64,000 nt of DNA from Moraxella atlantae NBRC 14588. GTDB lineage: Bacteria; Pseudomonadota; Gammaproteobacteria; Pseudomonadales; Moraxellaceae. The DNA lies in the NCBI RefSeq assembly GCF_001591265.1, contig NZ_BCUL01000011.1:1-64000 (forward strand), given 5' to 3'. The first letter of the stretch is position 1. Every line of letters starts with the position of its first letter. The notes beneath the pieces are model-generated. The model ran no database searches, was not told where the DNA came from, and saw only the letters and a program-made list of their open reading frames with translations. The position numbers were made by a program, and so were the translations under genes. Below, in pieces: positions 1 to 8,057 of this stretch.

Positions 1-396
1 CACACGGTGGTTGATGGTTGGTGCTGGTTGCTGTTTGTTGGCTATATGTGCTGGACAGTGGCGTATGACACACAGTACGCCATGGCAGACCGTGAAGACG
101 ATTTAAAAATCGGTGTCAAATCAACGGCGATTTTATTTGGTAAATATGACGTTGCTATTATCAGCCTGCTGCAAGCGGTATTTGTGGCAAGTTTGGGCGC
201 GGTGTTTGGGCATTATTTTGGCGGTATATCAGTGCTGCTACTGTTACCACTGATTGGTATGTTTTATCAGCAAAATCAAAAATGCTTGACCTATCAGCGC
301 ACGCTTTGCACAGAGGCATTTTTGGATAATGTGTGGATCGGGCGTTATTTATTTGTTTGTATTGTGGTGCTGACGGTATGGCAGTTTGGCGCATAA
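1..396 (+). CDS. ubiA: 4-hydroxybenzoate octaprenyltransferase UbiA, C-terminal part
   Basis: UbiA is an integral inner-membrane enzyme that attaches the polyprenyl tail to 4-hydroxybenzoate, the second step of ubiquinone synthesis. The reading frame is open from base 1, so the 5' end lies outside the window and only about 131 codons remain. The second aspartate-rich motif of the family is clear ([13 protein letters not shown], then [10 protein letters not shown]), followed by two or three hydrophobic segments. The motif is the usual Mg-prenyl-diphosphate site of UbiA-type prenyltransferases. The gene ends at TAA 394-396, about 25 bases before the left end of the first short IS605-like element. 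Identification is firm; nothing can be said about its start or promoter. Confidence 0.93.
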   Translation, partial: HTVVDGWCWLLFVGYMCWTVAYDTQYAMADREDDLKIGVKSTAILFGKYDVAIISLLQAVFVASLGAVFGHYFGGISVLLLLPLIGMFYQQNQKCLTYQRTLCTEAFLDNVWIGRYLFVCIVVLTVWQFGA

Positions 397-472
397 CCGT
401 AACCGTGTAACCGCCAAATTTTTATCATTCGTTGCCGTAAACCTGCGACTTCAGGCGGTGGATATAAGGCAA

Positions 473-501
473 TTGTTAAATGCGATGAGTTTTGCTATAC
501 T
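473..501 (+). promoter_or_regulatory. Sigma-70 promoter inside short element, copy 1
   Basis: TTGTTA at 473-478 and TATACT at 496-501 are separated by exactly 17 bp. The -10 box carries the extended TG motif (TGCTATACT). Transcription would start near 508 and run rightwards through the stem-loops to the right end. The same promoter is unchanged in the other two copies. It is seen in the sequence; activity is inferred. Confidence 0.7.
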
Positions 502-507
502 CATCTC

Positions 508-766
508 ACTATATTCAATGTCTTACATTCCACAGTTAAGTTAAGACTAAATTGCGAGTACGCAGTAACTTAACTGGTAAGACGTTTCCAAACACACACT
601 TAAGCTAATTCGTGTCTATGACAATCCTAACGGTAGGATTAGCTTAAAATAAGAACCTAAGATGTACGGTGTGTCGTACGGGCGGTTGCCATTGTCTTAG
701 GTTTGCGGTCGGGCTTGACCGTCTTGTAGAAGGAATCCCCTCACTTTAGGGAGGGGAGGAAGTCAA
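508..766 (+). ncRNA. Predicted structured RNA encoded by short element, copy 1
   Basis: Downstream of the element's promoter lie successive stems. GTCTTAC(520-526)/GTAAGAC(577-583) stacks on CAGTTAAGTTA(533-543)/TAACTTAACTG(566-576), with an inner TGCG/CGCA. TTAAGCTAAT(600-609)/ATTAGCTTAA(638-647) encloses TGTC/GACA and CCTA/TAGG hairpins. CCTAAGA(656-662)/TCTTAGG(695-701) encloses GTACG/CGTAC and GGC/GCC hairpins. Then come CGGTC(706-710)/GACCG(717-721) and CCCCTC/GAGGGG. The last two lie in the tnpB-homologous right end, the region that forms the scaffold of omega RNA in TnpB systems. No open frame of note exists. A roughly 260 nt RNA is inferred, possibly continuing into the flank beyond 766 as a guide-like tail. 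Confidence 0.5.
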
Positions 767-771
767 AGCGT

Positions 772-1464
772 TTAGTCCAACCACAATCGCAACGGCATTG
801 GCAAACCTGATTGATTGATCAATGTACCGCTTTGCCATACCACTAGCCGCCGCGCAAATAAATTCACCACCAGTGGCAACAGCTGGTATTCTAAACCGTG
901 CACGCGTTGTTGCAGCTGTTCGGCGTTTTCGTGAGGTGTGATGGCGGTGACGGCTTGCGCAATCACCCTACCTGCATCAAGCTCACTGGTTACCATATGT
1001 ACGCTACAACCGTGAAATCGTTCACCCGTTTGTAGCACGCGTTGGTGGGTATTTACGCCCTTATACGCAGGCAAAAGCGAGGGGTGTAGATTAATCATCG
1101 GCGCGTTTAGCGTTTGGCTCACACCGTCAATGAATAACGGCGTTAAAATCCGCATAAAACCTGCCAACACCACCAAATCAGGCTGCCACTCACCCAAAAC
1201 CGCAAGCGCGCGCTGCTCAAAGCCCACACGGCTATATTTTTTGCCGTTGTTATCGCGGTCGATGATGGCAGTTTGAATTGCGCTGTGGTGTTGCGCATTG
1301 GTCAAGCGGACACGCTCAAGCGCGTAGGCATCAGCTTTGTTGCTAATCACACCGACAAGCTTGATGGGTAGCGCATCTGCCAACATTTGGTCAATCAGCA
1401 CTTGCAAATTACTGCCATTGCCTGAGACTAAGACAGCGATTTTTAGAGGTTGTTGGTTGGGCAT
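772..1464 (-). CDS. purN: Phosphoribosylglycinamide formyltransferase PurN
   Basis: PurN transfers a formyl group from 10-formyl-THF to GAR, the third step of purine synthesis, in the cytoplasm. The 230 residue protein is the usual length. It opens with the nucleotide/GAR-binding strand (KIAVLVSGNGSNLQVLID) and carries the folate/catalytic signature NLHPSLLPAYKG, with the catalytic His, and the downstream GCSVHMVTSELDAG segment with its conserved Asp. It lies downstream of purM on the same strand, as in many proteobacteria, but about 177 bp of decayed toxin gene now separates the two. The start ATG at 1464 has only a weak upstream AAGA. Its stop codon sits 5 bp from the end of the first short element, which points towards it. 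Confidence 0.96.
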   Translation of the reverse strand: MPNQQPLKIAVLVSGNGSNLQVLIDQMLADALPIKLVGVISNKADAYALERVRLTNAQHHSAIQTAIIDRDNNGKKYSRVGFEQRALAVLGEWQPDLVVLAGFMRILTPLFIDGVSQTLNAPMINLHPSLLPAYKGVNTHQRVLQTGERFHGCSVHMVTSELDAGRVIAQAVTAITPHENAEQLQQRVHGLEYQLLPLVVNLFARRLVVWQSGTLINQSGLPMPLRLWLD

Positions 1465-1475
1465 ATTCTTAAAAT

Positions 1476-1640
1476 CTAATCAACCAAATTCATGGGATAT
1501 TGAGCAATGCGTTCATCAACCGTTAATAACGTCAATAATAACGTCAAGTTTTCGGCCATGGCTTGTGAAATTAACAGACGGTCAAAAGGGTTGTTTGTCG
1601 TCAATCAATGGTATATCGCGCCGCTTGCTCAGCCAAAATT
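1476..1640 (-). pseudogene. Remnant of a PIN-domain (VapC-type) toxin gene
   Basis: Between purM and purN, the minus strand encodes a peptide ending at TAG 1476-1478: NPFDRLLISQAMAENL, then TLLLTLLTVDERIAQY and a short tail. This is the C-terminal signature of PIN-domain toxins of type II systems (DPFDRLL-AQA...LTLLT-D--...Y). An in-frame stop lies just upstream, and the upstream part continues in another frame (IPLIDDKQPF) at a CCCTTTT run, so a frameshift has broken the gene. A 12 bp tandem duplication (TTGACGTTATTA twice, about 1524-1547) adds extra residues. No antitoxin or 5' half is present. It is a dead fragment abutting the purM stop codon. The family assignment comes from motif recognition only. 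Confidence 0.6.
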
Positions 1641-2708
1641 TTAGCGATACGTCACCGCGTCAGTATCGCGCGCAACGATCTCACCGAGTCTCCACGCGGT
1701 TTCGCCATTGTCATTAAGTAGCTTAATGGCTTGCTCAGCTTGGTCACTGGGTAAAATCACCACAAAACCCACCCCACAATTAAACGTGCGGTACATCTCG
1801 CTTAGCGCAATGTTGCCGTTGGTTTGTAGCCAATCAAATACGACAGGCATTGTCCAGCTTTGGGTATCAATGCTGGCGGCTAGATCATCGGGTAGCACGC
1901 GTGGTAGGTTTTCGGTCAGACCGCCGCCTGTGATATGCGCCATCGCATGAATATTGGCATTGCCCAAGGCGTTTTGTAAGGCTTGAATGGCTTTGACATA
2001 GATTTTGGTCGGCGCCATCAAGGCATCTTTGAGCGGCTTGTCGCCAAGCTGCGCGCTTGTCACATCAACACCACTCACCTCGATGACTTTACGCACCAGT
2101 GAATAACCATTGGAATGCACACCGCTTGAGGCAAGCCCGATGAGCACATCACCTTGCTGCACGTTTTTGCCTGTGATGACCTCAGATTCTTCGACCACAC
2201 CAACGCAAAACCCTGCCAAGTCATAATCTTCATCTTGATACATGCCGGGCATCTCGGCAGTCTCGCCACCAATCAGCGCACAATTTGCCAGACGGCAACC
2301 TTCGCCAATACCTGCAATCACCGTCGCGGCGGTATCGACATCAAGTTTTCCCGTGGCATAATAGTCCAAGAAAAATAGTGGCTCTGCGCCACATACCAGC
2401 AAGTCATTGACACACATGGCTACCAAGTCTTGTCCGATGGTGTCGTGTTGGTTAAGCTGCAAGGCTAGTTTGAGCTTGGTGCCCACACCATCAGTACCTG
2501 AGACCAACAAGGGCGATTGATAGCCTGTAGGAATGCGGCACAAGGCACCAAAACCGCCCAAACCACCCACAACTTCGGCCCGGGTAGTGGCTTTGGCAAC
2601 CGATTTGATCCGTTGTACCAAGGCGTCGCCTGCGTCGATATCAACACCTGCGTCTTTATAGCTCAATGAGGTTGGGGCAGAATTTGGTGTGTTGGGTGAT
2701 TGGGTCAT
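1641..2708 (-). CDS. purM: Phosphoribosylformylglycinamidine cyclo-ligase PurM
   Basis: PurM (AIR synthetase) closes the imidazole ring of FGAM to AIR with ATP in de novo purine synthesis. From the ATG at 2708 it is 355 residues, the normal size. The frame is open further upstream to 2804, but that extension is not conserved-looking. The typical N-terminus ([20 protein letters not shown]) and the ATP-binding [13 protein letters not shown] motif are present, followed by the PurM-family VCDLL-like segment ([20 protein letters not shown]) and [11 protein letters not shown]. It is divergent from perM across a 412 bp region and is followed by the toxin remnant and purN. Confidence 0.95.
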   Translation of the reverse strand: MTQSPNTPNSAPTSLSYKDAGVDIDAGDALVQRIKSVAKATTRAEVVGGLGGFGALCRIPTGYQSPLLVSGTDGVGTKLKLALQLNQHDTIGQDLVAMCVNDLLVCGAEPLFFLDYYATGKLDVDTAATVIAGIGEGCRLANCALIGGETAEMPGMYQDEDYDLAGFCVGVVEESEVITGKNVQQGDVLIGLASSGVHSNGYSLVRKVIEVSGVDVTSAQLGDKPLKDALMAPTKIYVKAIQALQNALGNANIHAMAHITGGGLTENLPRVLPDDLAASIDTQSWTMPVVFDWLQTNGNIALSEMYRTFNCGVGFVVILPSDQAEQAIKLLNDNGETAWRLGEIVARDTDAVTYR

Positions 2709-3120
2709 GGCAGGCTCGACTGGTTGGTTCAGAAAATAGGTAAAAAAGGCAGTTTGGCATGGGTAGCTACGTAACACAACACATGATTGCGCTACAAAGC
2801 CCATACGTTTAGGCAGATCGTGTACAAACCGCTAACACGGCGTTACGCTACCTAAAAAAATTGTTTATTACTTAACAAAAAAATCAGTACAATAACGCAA
2901 GTTTTATACCGCGATATCTGAGTGTTTTTGTCAAGCTTGAATGAGCGCATGCGCCGCGCTTGATCACTGCCGTTATGGCGTTATTCAGCACAGGCAATCT
3001 TGCGGCATTATACCCAAGTTTGTGGCAAAATACCAATCTTGCGCCTTCGTGTGATGGCGTATTTTAGCCATGTGTTAGCGGTCGCCTGTCTGCCCGTTAT
3101 TCATCTGTCAAGGGGGGTTT
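2709..3120. other. Divergent purM/perM intergenic region
   Basis: This stretch separates divergent purM and perM and should hold both promoters. On the minus strand TTGACA (2929-2934) and TATAAA (2903-2908) occur but 20 bp apart, longer than ideal, so a purM promoter here is only tentative. The perM side ends in a very strong ribosome site, AAGGGGGG, three bases before ATG 3121. I see no RNA gene, repeat or recognisable operator. Confidence 0.35.
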
Positions 3121-4353
3121 ATGCAAACTCATTACCGTTTTTCCCAAGACCCGTTTTTTAAGCGGCTGTTTTATCTGGCGGCAATTGTTGTTGCAGGTTA
3201 TGTGCTGTATCAGCTACAAACCGTGATTATGCCGTTTGTGGTGGCATTTATACTGGCGTATTTGTTCAATCCACTGGTGCGCGGTCTGCAAAACAAGCTA
3301 CATTTGCGCCGTTGGTTGGCAATTTTGCTGGTGTACTTGGGGGTGATTGGTGGGACAGTCGGTTTGTTGTGGTGGCTGCTACCGATTGTGTGGGAACAGT
3401 TACAGGCGATTTGGGATTTTGTTCCCAAAGGCATTGCTTATTACAACCACACTGTGCGCGATTGGGTAGCCAGCAATACGCCTCTGCGTTTGCCAGTGTT
3501 TCAGATGAAAGATATGTCACGCGGTGTGTTTAGCTACTTGCAAAATAACTACAATTTTTCTGATGCAAGCTCGCTTGCGCTTAGCGTGTATAGTTCAAGT
3601 ATGAGCGTGATTAACATTGCAGGGCTTGCGGTGCTTGTGCCAATTTTGATGTTTTACTTTTTGTATAACTGGGATGAGCGTTTGCTTGAGTGGCAACATG
3701 CTATTCCTAATCGCTATTTAGGCAGCGTGTATACCATCGCTACCGAAAGCGATGAGGCGTTGATGTCGTTTGTCAAAGGTCAGCTGCTAGTGATGATTTT
3801 GCTGGGCATTGTGTATGCCGTGCAGCTACAGATGATTGGTCTGAAGGTCGGTCTGTTGATTGGTATGTTCGCAGGCTTGGCAAGCTTTGTGCCGTATATG
3901 GGCTTCGCCCTAGGCTTTATTGCCTCGATTGTGGCAGGGATTTTCCAATTTGGCTTTGACTGGTTGCATCTAGCGTTGATTGTCGGCGCGTTCATGGTTG
4001 GGCAAGTGGTTGAAGGCTATATTTTACAGCCATTGCTACTGGGCGATAAAATCGGACTGTCACCAATTTGGGTTATGTTTGCCGTATTGGCAGGCGCAGG
4101 GTTGTTTGGTTTTGCTGGTATGTTGGTCGCTTTGCCCGTAGCAGCGGTGCTCAATGTGTTTGCCCATCATGCCTACATGGCATATCGCAACAGCGAATTT
4201 TATCAAGGCAACCGCCAAATCCCACTGTTTGAACAACAAACTTTGGAGCAAGCCAAACGTAAACAGCGCATTAAAGCCGCTGATGAAGCCGCCGCCAAGA
4301 AAAAAGACAGTTGGCTTAGCAAGCTCAATATTTTTAGCGGTAAAAACAGCTAA
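3121..4353 (+). CDS. perM: AI-2E family transporter (PerM-like permease)
   Basis: This is a 410 residue polytopic inner-membrane protein of the AI-2E/PerM (UPF0118) family, which includes putative permeases and the AI-2 exporter TqsA. It shows the family pattern: paired N-terminal helices, a hydrophilic central region (about residues 90-150), then a bundle of helices. The conserved C-terminal stretch is present (VEGYILQPLLLGDKIGLSP, then GFAGMLVALPVAAVL). The substrate cannot be deduced. The charged tail (KRKQRIKAADEAAAKKK) is cytoplasmic by charge. The gene starts at ATG 3121 behind AAGGGGGG. Location next to purM is common in this group of bacteria. Confidence 0.88.
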   Translation: MQTHYRFSQDPFFKRLFYLAAIVVAGYVLYQLQTVIMPFVVAFILAYLFNPLVRGLQNKLHLRRWLAILLVYLGVIGGTVGLLWWLLPIVWEQLQAIWDFVPKGIAYYNHTVRDWVASNTPLRLPVFQMKDMSRGVFSYLQNNYNFSDASSLALSVYSSSMSVINIAGLAVLVPILMFYFLYNWDERLLEWQHAIPNRYLGSVYTIATESDEALMSFVKGQLLVMILLGIVYAVQLQMIGLKVGLLIGMFAGLASFVPYMGFALGFIASIVAGIFQFGFDWLHLALIVGAFMVGQVVEGYILQPLLLGDKIGLSPIWVMFAVLAGAGLFGFAGMLVALPVAAVLNVFAHHAYMAYRNSEFYQGNRQIPLFEQQTLEQAKRKQRIKAADEAAAKKKDSWLSKLNIFSGKNS

Positions 4354-4481
4354 TCGGCTTTGTCATCGCCGCGCCAGACGCGCGTGCTGCCGCTCAATTT
4401 GTGTTAAAATAACGGTTTGTCCATCGCGGGCAAGCCGTTTTTGGTTGCCCGTTTACACGCGATTAGCCAAAAAGGTTGCCG

Positions 4482-5504
4482 ATGTCTGAGTTTGTTACCA
4501 CTGTGCCGCCGTCTGCCAAAACCCCTGAAACCCTGCCCACCCACGATGACGGGCTAAATTCTGTCCGCTTTCGTAAGCTACAAAAAAAGCTACGCAAATT
4601 GGTGTCGTGGGCGATTCGTGACTATAACATGATTGAAGATGGCGATATCGTCATGGTGTGTATATCTGGCGGCAAAGATAGCTTTACACTGCTGGATATC
4701 TTACTGTTTTTAAAGAAAATTGCGCCAATTCATTTTGATATTGTCGCGGTCAATCTTGACCAAAAACAACCAAATTTTCCTGCCGATGTATTGCCCAATT
4801 ACCTCAACCAGCACGGCATTCCGTACTATATTTTGGAAAAAGACACCTACAGCATCGTCAAAAGCTTGGTACCAGAGGGTAAAACGTACTGTTCAGCGTG
4901 TTCGCGTTTGCGCCGTGGCTCGTTGTATGGCTTTGCCAAACAAATCGGCGCGACCAAAGTGGCATTGGGGCATCACCGTGATGACATCATGGCAACGTTT
5001 TTTCTCAACTTGTTTCATGGCGGTAGCCTCAAAGCCATGCCACCTAAGCTGTTGTCTGATGATGGGCAAAATGTTTTGATTCGCCCGTTGGCGTACGTCG
5101 AGGAAAAAGACATCATCAAATACGCGCGTTATAAGGATTTTCCGATTATTCCGTGCAACCTGTGCGGTAGCCAAGAAAACCTGCAACGCGCGGCGATTAA
5201 CAATATGCTGCGTGAATGGGACGCGCAGTTTCCCAAACGCTTGGATTCGATTTTTGCCGCCTTACAAAATGTTGCGCCGTCACAACTGGCAGACCGTGAA
5301 CTGTTTGATTTTGAGCACTTGAGCTTAGCGCGCGATGATAAAATTCGCGCGTTTGAAGGTGAGCACATTCAGGCAGGGCAGATTACGCCCGATTTACAAC
5401 AAAAAGGTGTACCTCTTGCGCCAAAAGTGCAAACCTTTAATCCAAATACCAACGATGACAAGCCAAAAACCGTTAAAATTCCAACCATTAACCCGTTGGT
5501 TTAA
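4482..5504 (+). CDS. ttcA: tRNA 2-thiocytidine(32) synthetase TtcA
   Basis: TtcA thiolates cytidine 32 of several tRNAs using ATP and a [4Fe-4S] cluster. The protein (340 residues from ATG 4482, with AAAGG six bases upstream) has the PP-loop SGGKDS at about residue 65 and the two CxxC motifs of the family ([11 protein letters not shown] and CNLCGSQ) that hold the cluster. GHHRDD follows the first. The Pro/Thr-rich ends are not conserved. The last bases overlap tail-to-tail with the stop of the minus-strand EEP gene (5501). A hairpin-like GGGCAA/TTGCCC sits in the leader at about 4428-4449. Confidence 0.95.
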   Translation: MSEFVTTVPPSAKTPETLPTHDDGLNSVRFRKLQKKLRKLVSWAIRDYNMIEDGDIVMVCISGGKDSFTLLDILLFLKKIAPIHFDIVAVNLDQKQPNFPADVLPNYLNQHGIPYYILEKDTYSIVKSLVPEGKTYCSACSRLRRGSLYGFAKQIGATKVALGHHRDDIMATFFLNLFHGGSLKAMPPKLLSDDGQNVLIRPLAYVEEKDIIKYARYKDFPIIPCNLCGSQENLQRAAINNMLREWDAQFPKRLDSIFAALQNVAPSQLADRELFDFEHLSLARDDKIRAFEGEHIQAGQITPDLQQKGVPLAPKVQTFNPNTNDDKPKTVKIPTINPLV

Positions 5505-6286
5505 CGCGGCAAGATTGGTGTCAATTCTGCACTAACGGGGAGGTGATCGGACAGCACCGACCATGGCAAGCCTGTATGTACCCATGCATGGTGTACGGTG
5601 AGGTTACGCACAAAAATTCTGTCCAAACTCAACACGGGTAGGGCAGCAGGAAACGTTGGTGGCAGCCGCCCATGCGTTGCCAACAATGCCTCTTGCATGC
5701 CGAGTGTCTCACCAAGCCGCCCATCTGAGCGTTTACGCCAGTCATTAAAATCGCCTGCTAAAATCAACGGCTGCGCAGGGTCAATGCTATCTAGCACATA
5801 CTGCGCAATCGCGTCGTATTGCTTAATGCGGTCATTTTCTAGCAAGTTTAAATGGGCACATAGCACCACAATCGGCATATCCCACCCTGTAGGCGTGACC
5901 TCACAATGCAGCACGCCACGCTGTTCCAAACGATTAACCGTGATATTGACATTGTGCTTGGGATCAAGCGGGTGACGGCTGAGCACTGCGTTGCCGTGGT
6001 GTCCGTGGCGGTATTCGGCGTTTTTGCCATAGCTGTGTTGGTACTGCAAAAATTCCCCAAACAGTTCATGTTGCGATTGGTCGGGAAATTCATTGAATTT
6101 GAGCACGCGCTTAAGATTTTGCCCTTGTACCTCTTGCAGGCACAAAATATCGGGATTGACTGCACGCAGCGCGTCGGCGATACCGCGCACCTTGACCAAA
6201 CGATTAAGCGGTGACATACCCTTATGAATGTTGTAAGTGGTTACGGTGATGGGCGAGTAAGCTAAATTTGTACGCTGATTGGGCAT
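5501..6286 (-). CDS. Endonuclease/exonuclease/phosphatase (EEP) family protein
   Basis: The 261 residue protein has the DNase I-like EEP fold signature in order: TYNIHKGM near the N-terminus, LCLQEVQG (catalytic metal-binding Glu), [28 protein letters not shown] (catalytic D-x-N), SLDRIFV and [10 protein letters not shown] (catalytic Asp-His). No signal peptide is seen, so it is probably cytoplasmic. Substrate cannot be told apart among nucleic acid, phospholipid or phosphoester. Homologues in proteobacteria are often named after YbhP/ElsH-like EEP proteins. ATG 6286 is preferred because AGAGG lies seven bases upstream; the frame is open further to 6352. It converges on ttcA with a 3-4 base overlap. 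Confidence 0.85.
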   Translation of the reverse strand: MPNQRTNLAYSPITVTTYNIHKGMSPLNRLVKVRGIADALRAVNPDILCLQEVQGQNLKRVLKFNEFPDQSQHELFGEFLQYQHSYGKNAEYRHGHHGNAVLSRHPLDPKHNVNITVNRLEQRGVLHCEVTPTGWDMPIVVLCAHLNLLENDRIKQYDAIAQYVLDSIDPAQPLILAGDFNDWRKRSDGRLGETLGMQEALLATHGRLPPTFPAALPVLSLDRIFVRNLTVHHAWVHTGLPWSVLSDHLPVSAELTPILPR

Positions 6287-6402
6287 AAGGTTGCCTCTGG
6301 TTAGAATCCATGCATGAGAGTAAACGTTGTGGCTATTGTAACGGTTTTGCACCAGAATTGGAAAACTGTCTTGGCTGGAATGTCAGCCAAACGATCGGGC
6401 AT

Positions 6403-6433
6403 AAAAAAACACCCACCAAATCATGGATGGGTG
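6403..6433 (-). terminator. Intrinsic terminator of the baeRF gene
   Basis: On the minus strand CACCCA (6428-6433) pairs with TGGGTG (6410-6415), followed by seven T residues (complement of 6403-6409). It lies about 60 bp after the stop of the gene at 6493-7629. Confidence 0.75.
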
Positions 6434-6492
6434 CTTACCAAAGAACTTAGCATGTGCTAAATCTTATAATCGGCAGATCAAGCCAACGTTAA

Positions 6493-7629
6493 TCAATAAC
6501 GCGTGATCAGTATAACAGGTTCTTTATCCATGCGATCGGCAGGCATGAATACCACATTCGCGCCATTTTGTTTAGCAAGGTCAATGATTTCACCTACTGC
6601 GTCATCGGTAACATTGGGTAAATTTTCATCGCTTTGATCCACCACTTGCAACGTTTGCGCGGTCTCATCAATACGCGCAGGCACACGGTAACCTGTTTTG
6701 ACCAACAAGGTTTGAGCATTGCCTTCAAACGCGGCACGATAAACTTCTTGCAAATCTGTGCGCAGCATGTTCTCATTACGCGCTTTTTCTAGCTCACCTT
6801 CGGCTGTGGTATAGCGTGCTTCGCGCTGCTGCTCAACCAGTGATTGCACCGCATCGATAAACGCTTGTGGATTGGCGTCGTTCATATGATCGATGTTATC
6901 AATTTTGCCTGCAATGATTGAGGGATTGTCACAAACTTGTTCATACACACCGATGTTTTGGCTATCTGCCATGACAAAAACAGGCTTAGGCGCAACCCCA
7001 TGGATTTCTTGCATACTTTTATCCACGCGGTTAAAGAATTCTTTTAGATACTTGTCATCATCTGATGAACCTGTACGGTCTGCCTTGCTGTTGGTCGGCA
7101 AGGTGGTGTTGTGAATCGGGAAGGGAATATTTTTCATATTCTGTTGGCGCGCGCTGCCTTCTTTGATTTCTTTGACCAAACGGTCATCAACACCTTCAAT
7201 CAAGCGCGCTGAATCATTGGTCACTGCCAACACATAATAGTTAAGCGATTGCGACAAATTGCGCATCAGATCACGGATGGCAAATTTGTCCCCAACGATG
7301 ACGCGCTCAGGGGTATCAAACGGCAAACGCAACACTTGCGCACTATCAGGGGTAGCAAAAATGGCTAAAGTATCAAGGTTATAGTTGTGGTCAATATCAG
7401 CAATCTGCGCATCGATGGCATCAAGCATGGCTTGCGCTGTGCGTTTATCATACTCTTCACCAACGCGTTCTTCGACCACTTTAAGCTGATTTTTGAGCGC
7501 AATATGGTCTTGTTCATTATCGGGAAATGTGCGGTGCGTCGGTACAAACACACTGACAGCAGGATTACCTTGAGTTTGACGTAATTGTTGTAAGGTAGCT
7601 TGTAAGTCATCGACCATAAAATCTGCCAT
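6493..7629 (-). CDS. Bacterial eRF1-like (baeRF family) protein
   Basis: This is a 378 residue soluble protein resembling the bacterial archaeo-eukaryotic release factor (baeRF) families, distant relatives of eRF1/Pelota proposed to act in translation or ribosome rescue. Supporting features are the N-terminal VSVFVPTHRTFP strand, the central EFFNRVDKSM region with PVFVMADSQNIGVYEQV, and the family-style end: DDAVGEIIDLAKQNGANVVF followed by an ...EPVILITRY terminus. I see no GGQ motif. ATG 7629 follows GGAG at the expected distance; the frame stays open to 7683. It has its own terminator. Copy 2 of the short element lies 83 bp upstream in the same direction and could supply its promoter and leader. 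Function in this organism is unknown. Confidence 0.65.
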   Translation of the reverse strand: MADFMVDDLQATLQQLRQTQGNPAVSVFVPTHRTFPDNEQDHIALKNQLKVVEERVGEEYDKRTAQAMLDAIDAQIADIDHNYNLDTLAIFATPDSAQVLRLPFDTPERVIVGDKFAIRDLMRNLSQSLNYYVLAVTNDSARLIEGVDDRLVKEIKEGSARQQNMKNIPFPIHNTTLPTNSKADRTGSSDDDKYLKEFFNRVDKSMQEIHGVAPKPVFVMADSQNIGVYEQVCDNPSIIAGKIDNIDHMNDANPQAFIDAVQSLVEQQREARYTTAEGELEKARNENMLRTDLQEVYRAAFEGNAQTLLVKTGYRVPARIDETAQTLQVVDQSDENLPNVTDDAVGEIIDLAKQNGANVVFMPADRMDKEPVILITRY

Positions 7630-7711
7630 TGATTTTCTCCTTTTTAAAAATGCTAATTTAAAAATATCAAAATTTATCAACACTTATTTTTAAATCAAAT
7701 AAAGTAAGTAG

Positions 7712-7970
7712 TTGACTTCCTCCCCTCCCTAAAGTGAGGGGATTCCTTCTGCAAGACGGTGAAGCCCCACCGCAAACCTAAGACAATGGCAACCGCCCGT
7801 ACGACACACCGTACATCTTAGGTTCTTATTTTAAGCTAATCCTACCGTTAGGATTGTCATAGACACGAATTAGCTTAAGTGTGTGTTTGGAAACGTCTTA
7901 CCAGTTAAGTTACTGCGTACTCGCAATTTAGTCTTAACTTAACTGTGGAATGTAAGACATTGAATATAGT
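7712..7970 (-). ncRNA. Predicted structured RNA encoded by short element, copy 2
   Basis: The sequence has the same promoter (TTGTTA-17-TATACT, read on the minus strand at about 7977-8005) and the same series of stems as copy 1. Transcription would run towards 7712 and, unless terminated, into the 83 bp leader and the baeRF gene. The compensatory change in the right-end stem keeps pairing intact. Function is unproven. Confidence 0.48.
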
Positions 7971-8057
7971 GAGATGAGTATAGCAAAACTCATCGCATTT
8001 AACAATTGCCTTATATCCACCGCCTGAAGTCGCAGGTTTACGGCAACGAATGATAAA
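7712..8057 (-). mobile_element. Non-autonomous IS200/IS605-like element, copy 2
   Basis: This is a reverse-oriented 346 bp copy of the element at 421-766. The left end with its TTTAT target is at 8057 and the right end is at 7712. Compared with copy 1 I find only three differences: two form a compensatory pair in the CGGTC/GACCG stem (CGGTG/CACCG here) and one is T to C in TTGTAG. The left-end hairpin is altered as in copy 1 (CCTGCG instead of CCACCG). It lies between yheV and the baeRF gene, upstream of and co-directional with the latter. Confidence 0.9.

Larger units (their letters stand above)
421..766 (+). mobile_element. Non-autonomous IS200/IS605-like element (PATE/MITE), copy 1
   Basis: This 346 bp unit contains no ORF. 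It recurs almost unchanged at 7712-8057 and 15154-15500. Its first ~60 bp (from CATTCGTTGCCG through GGATATAAGGCAA) and last ~65 bp (from GCGGTCGGG to GGAAGTCAA) match the ends of the tnpB element at 48998-50227, so it is a deletion or substitution derivative of that IS200/IS605-type family. As in the other copies it is preceded by TTTAT and shows no target duplication, which fits single-strand transposition. The right-end hairpin is CCCCTC(737-742)/GAGGGG(751-756) with loop ACTTTAGG. The left-end loop is the related ACTTCAGG. It lies between ubiA and the 3' end of purN and points towards purN. Confidence 0.9.
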
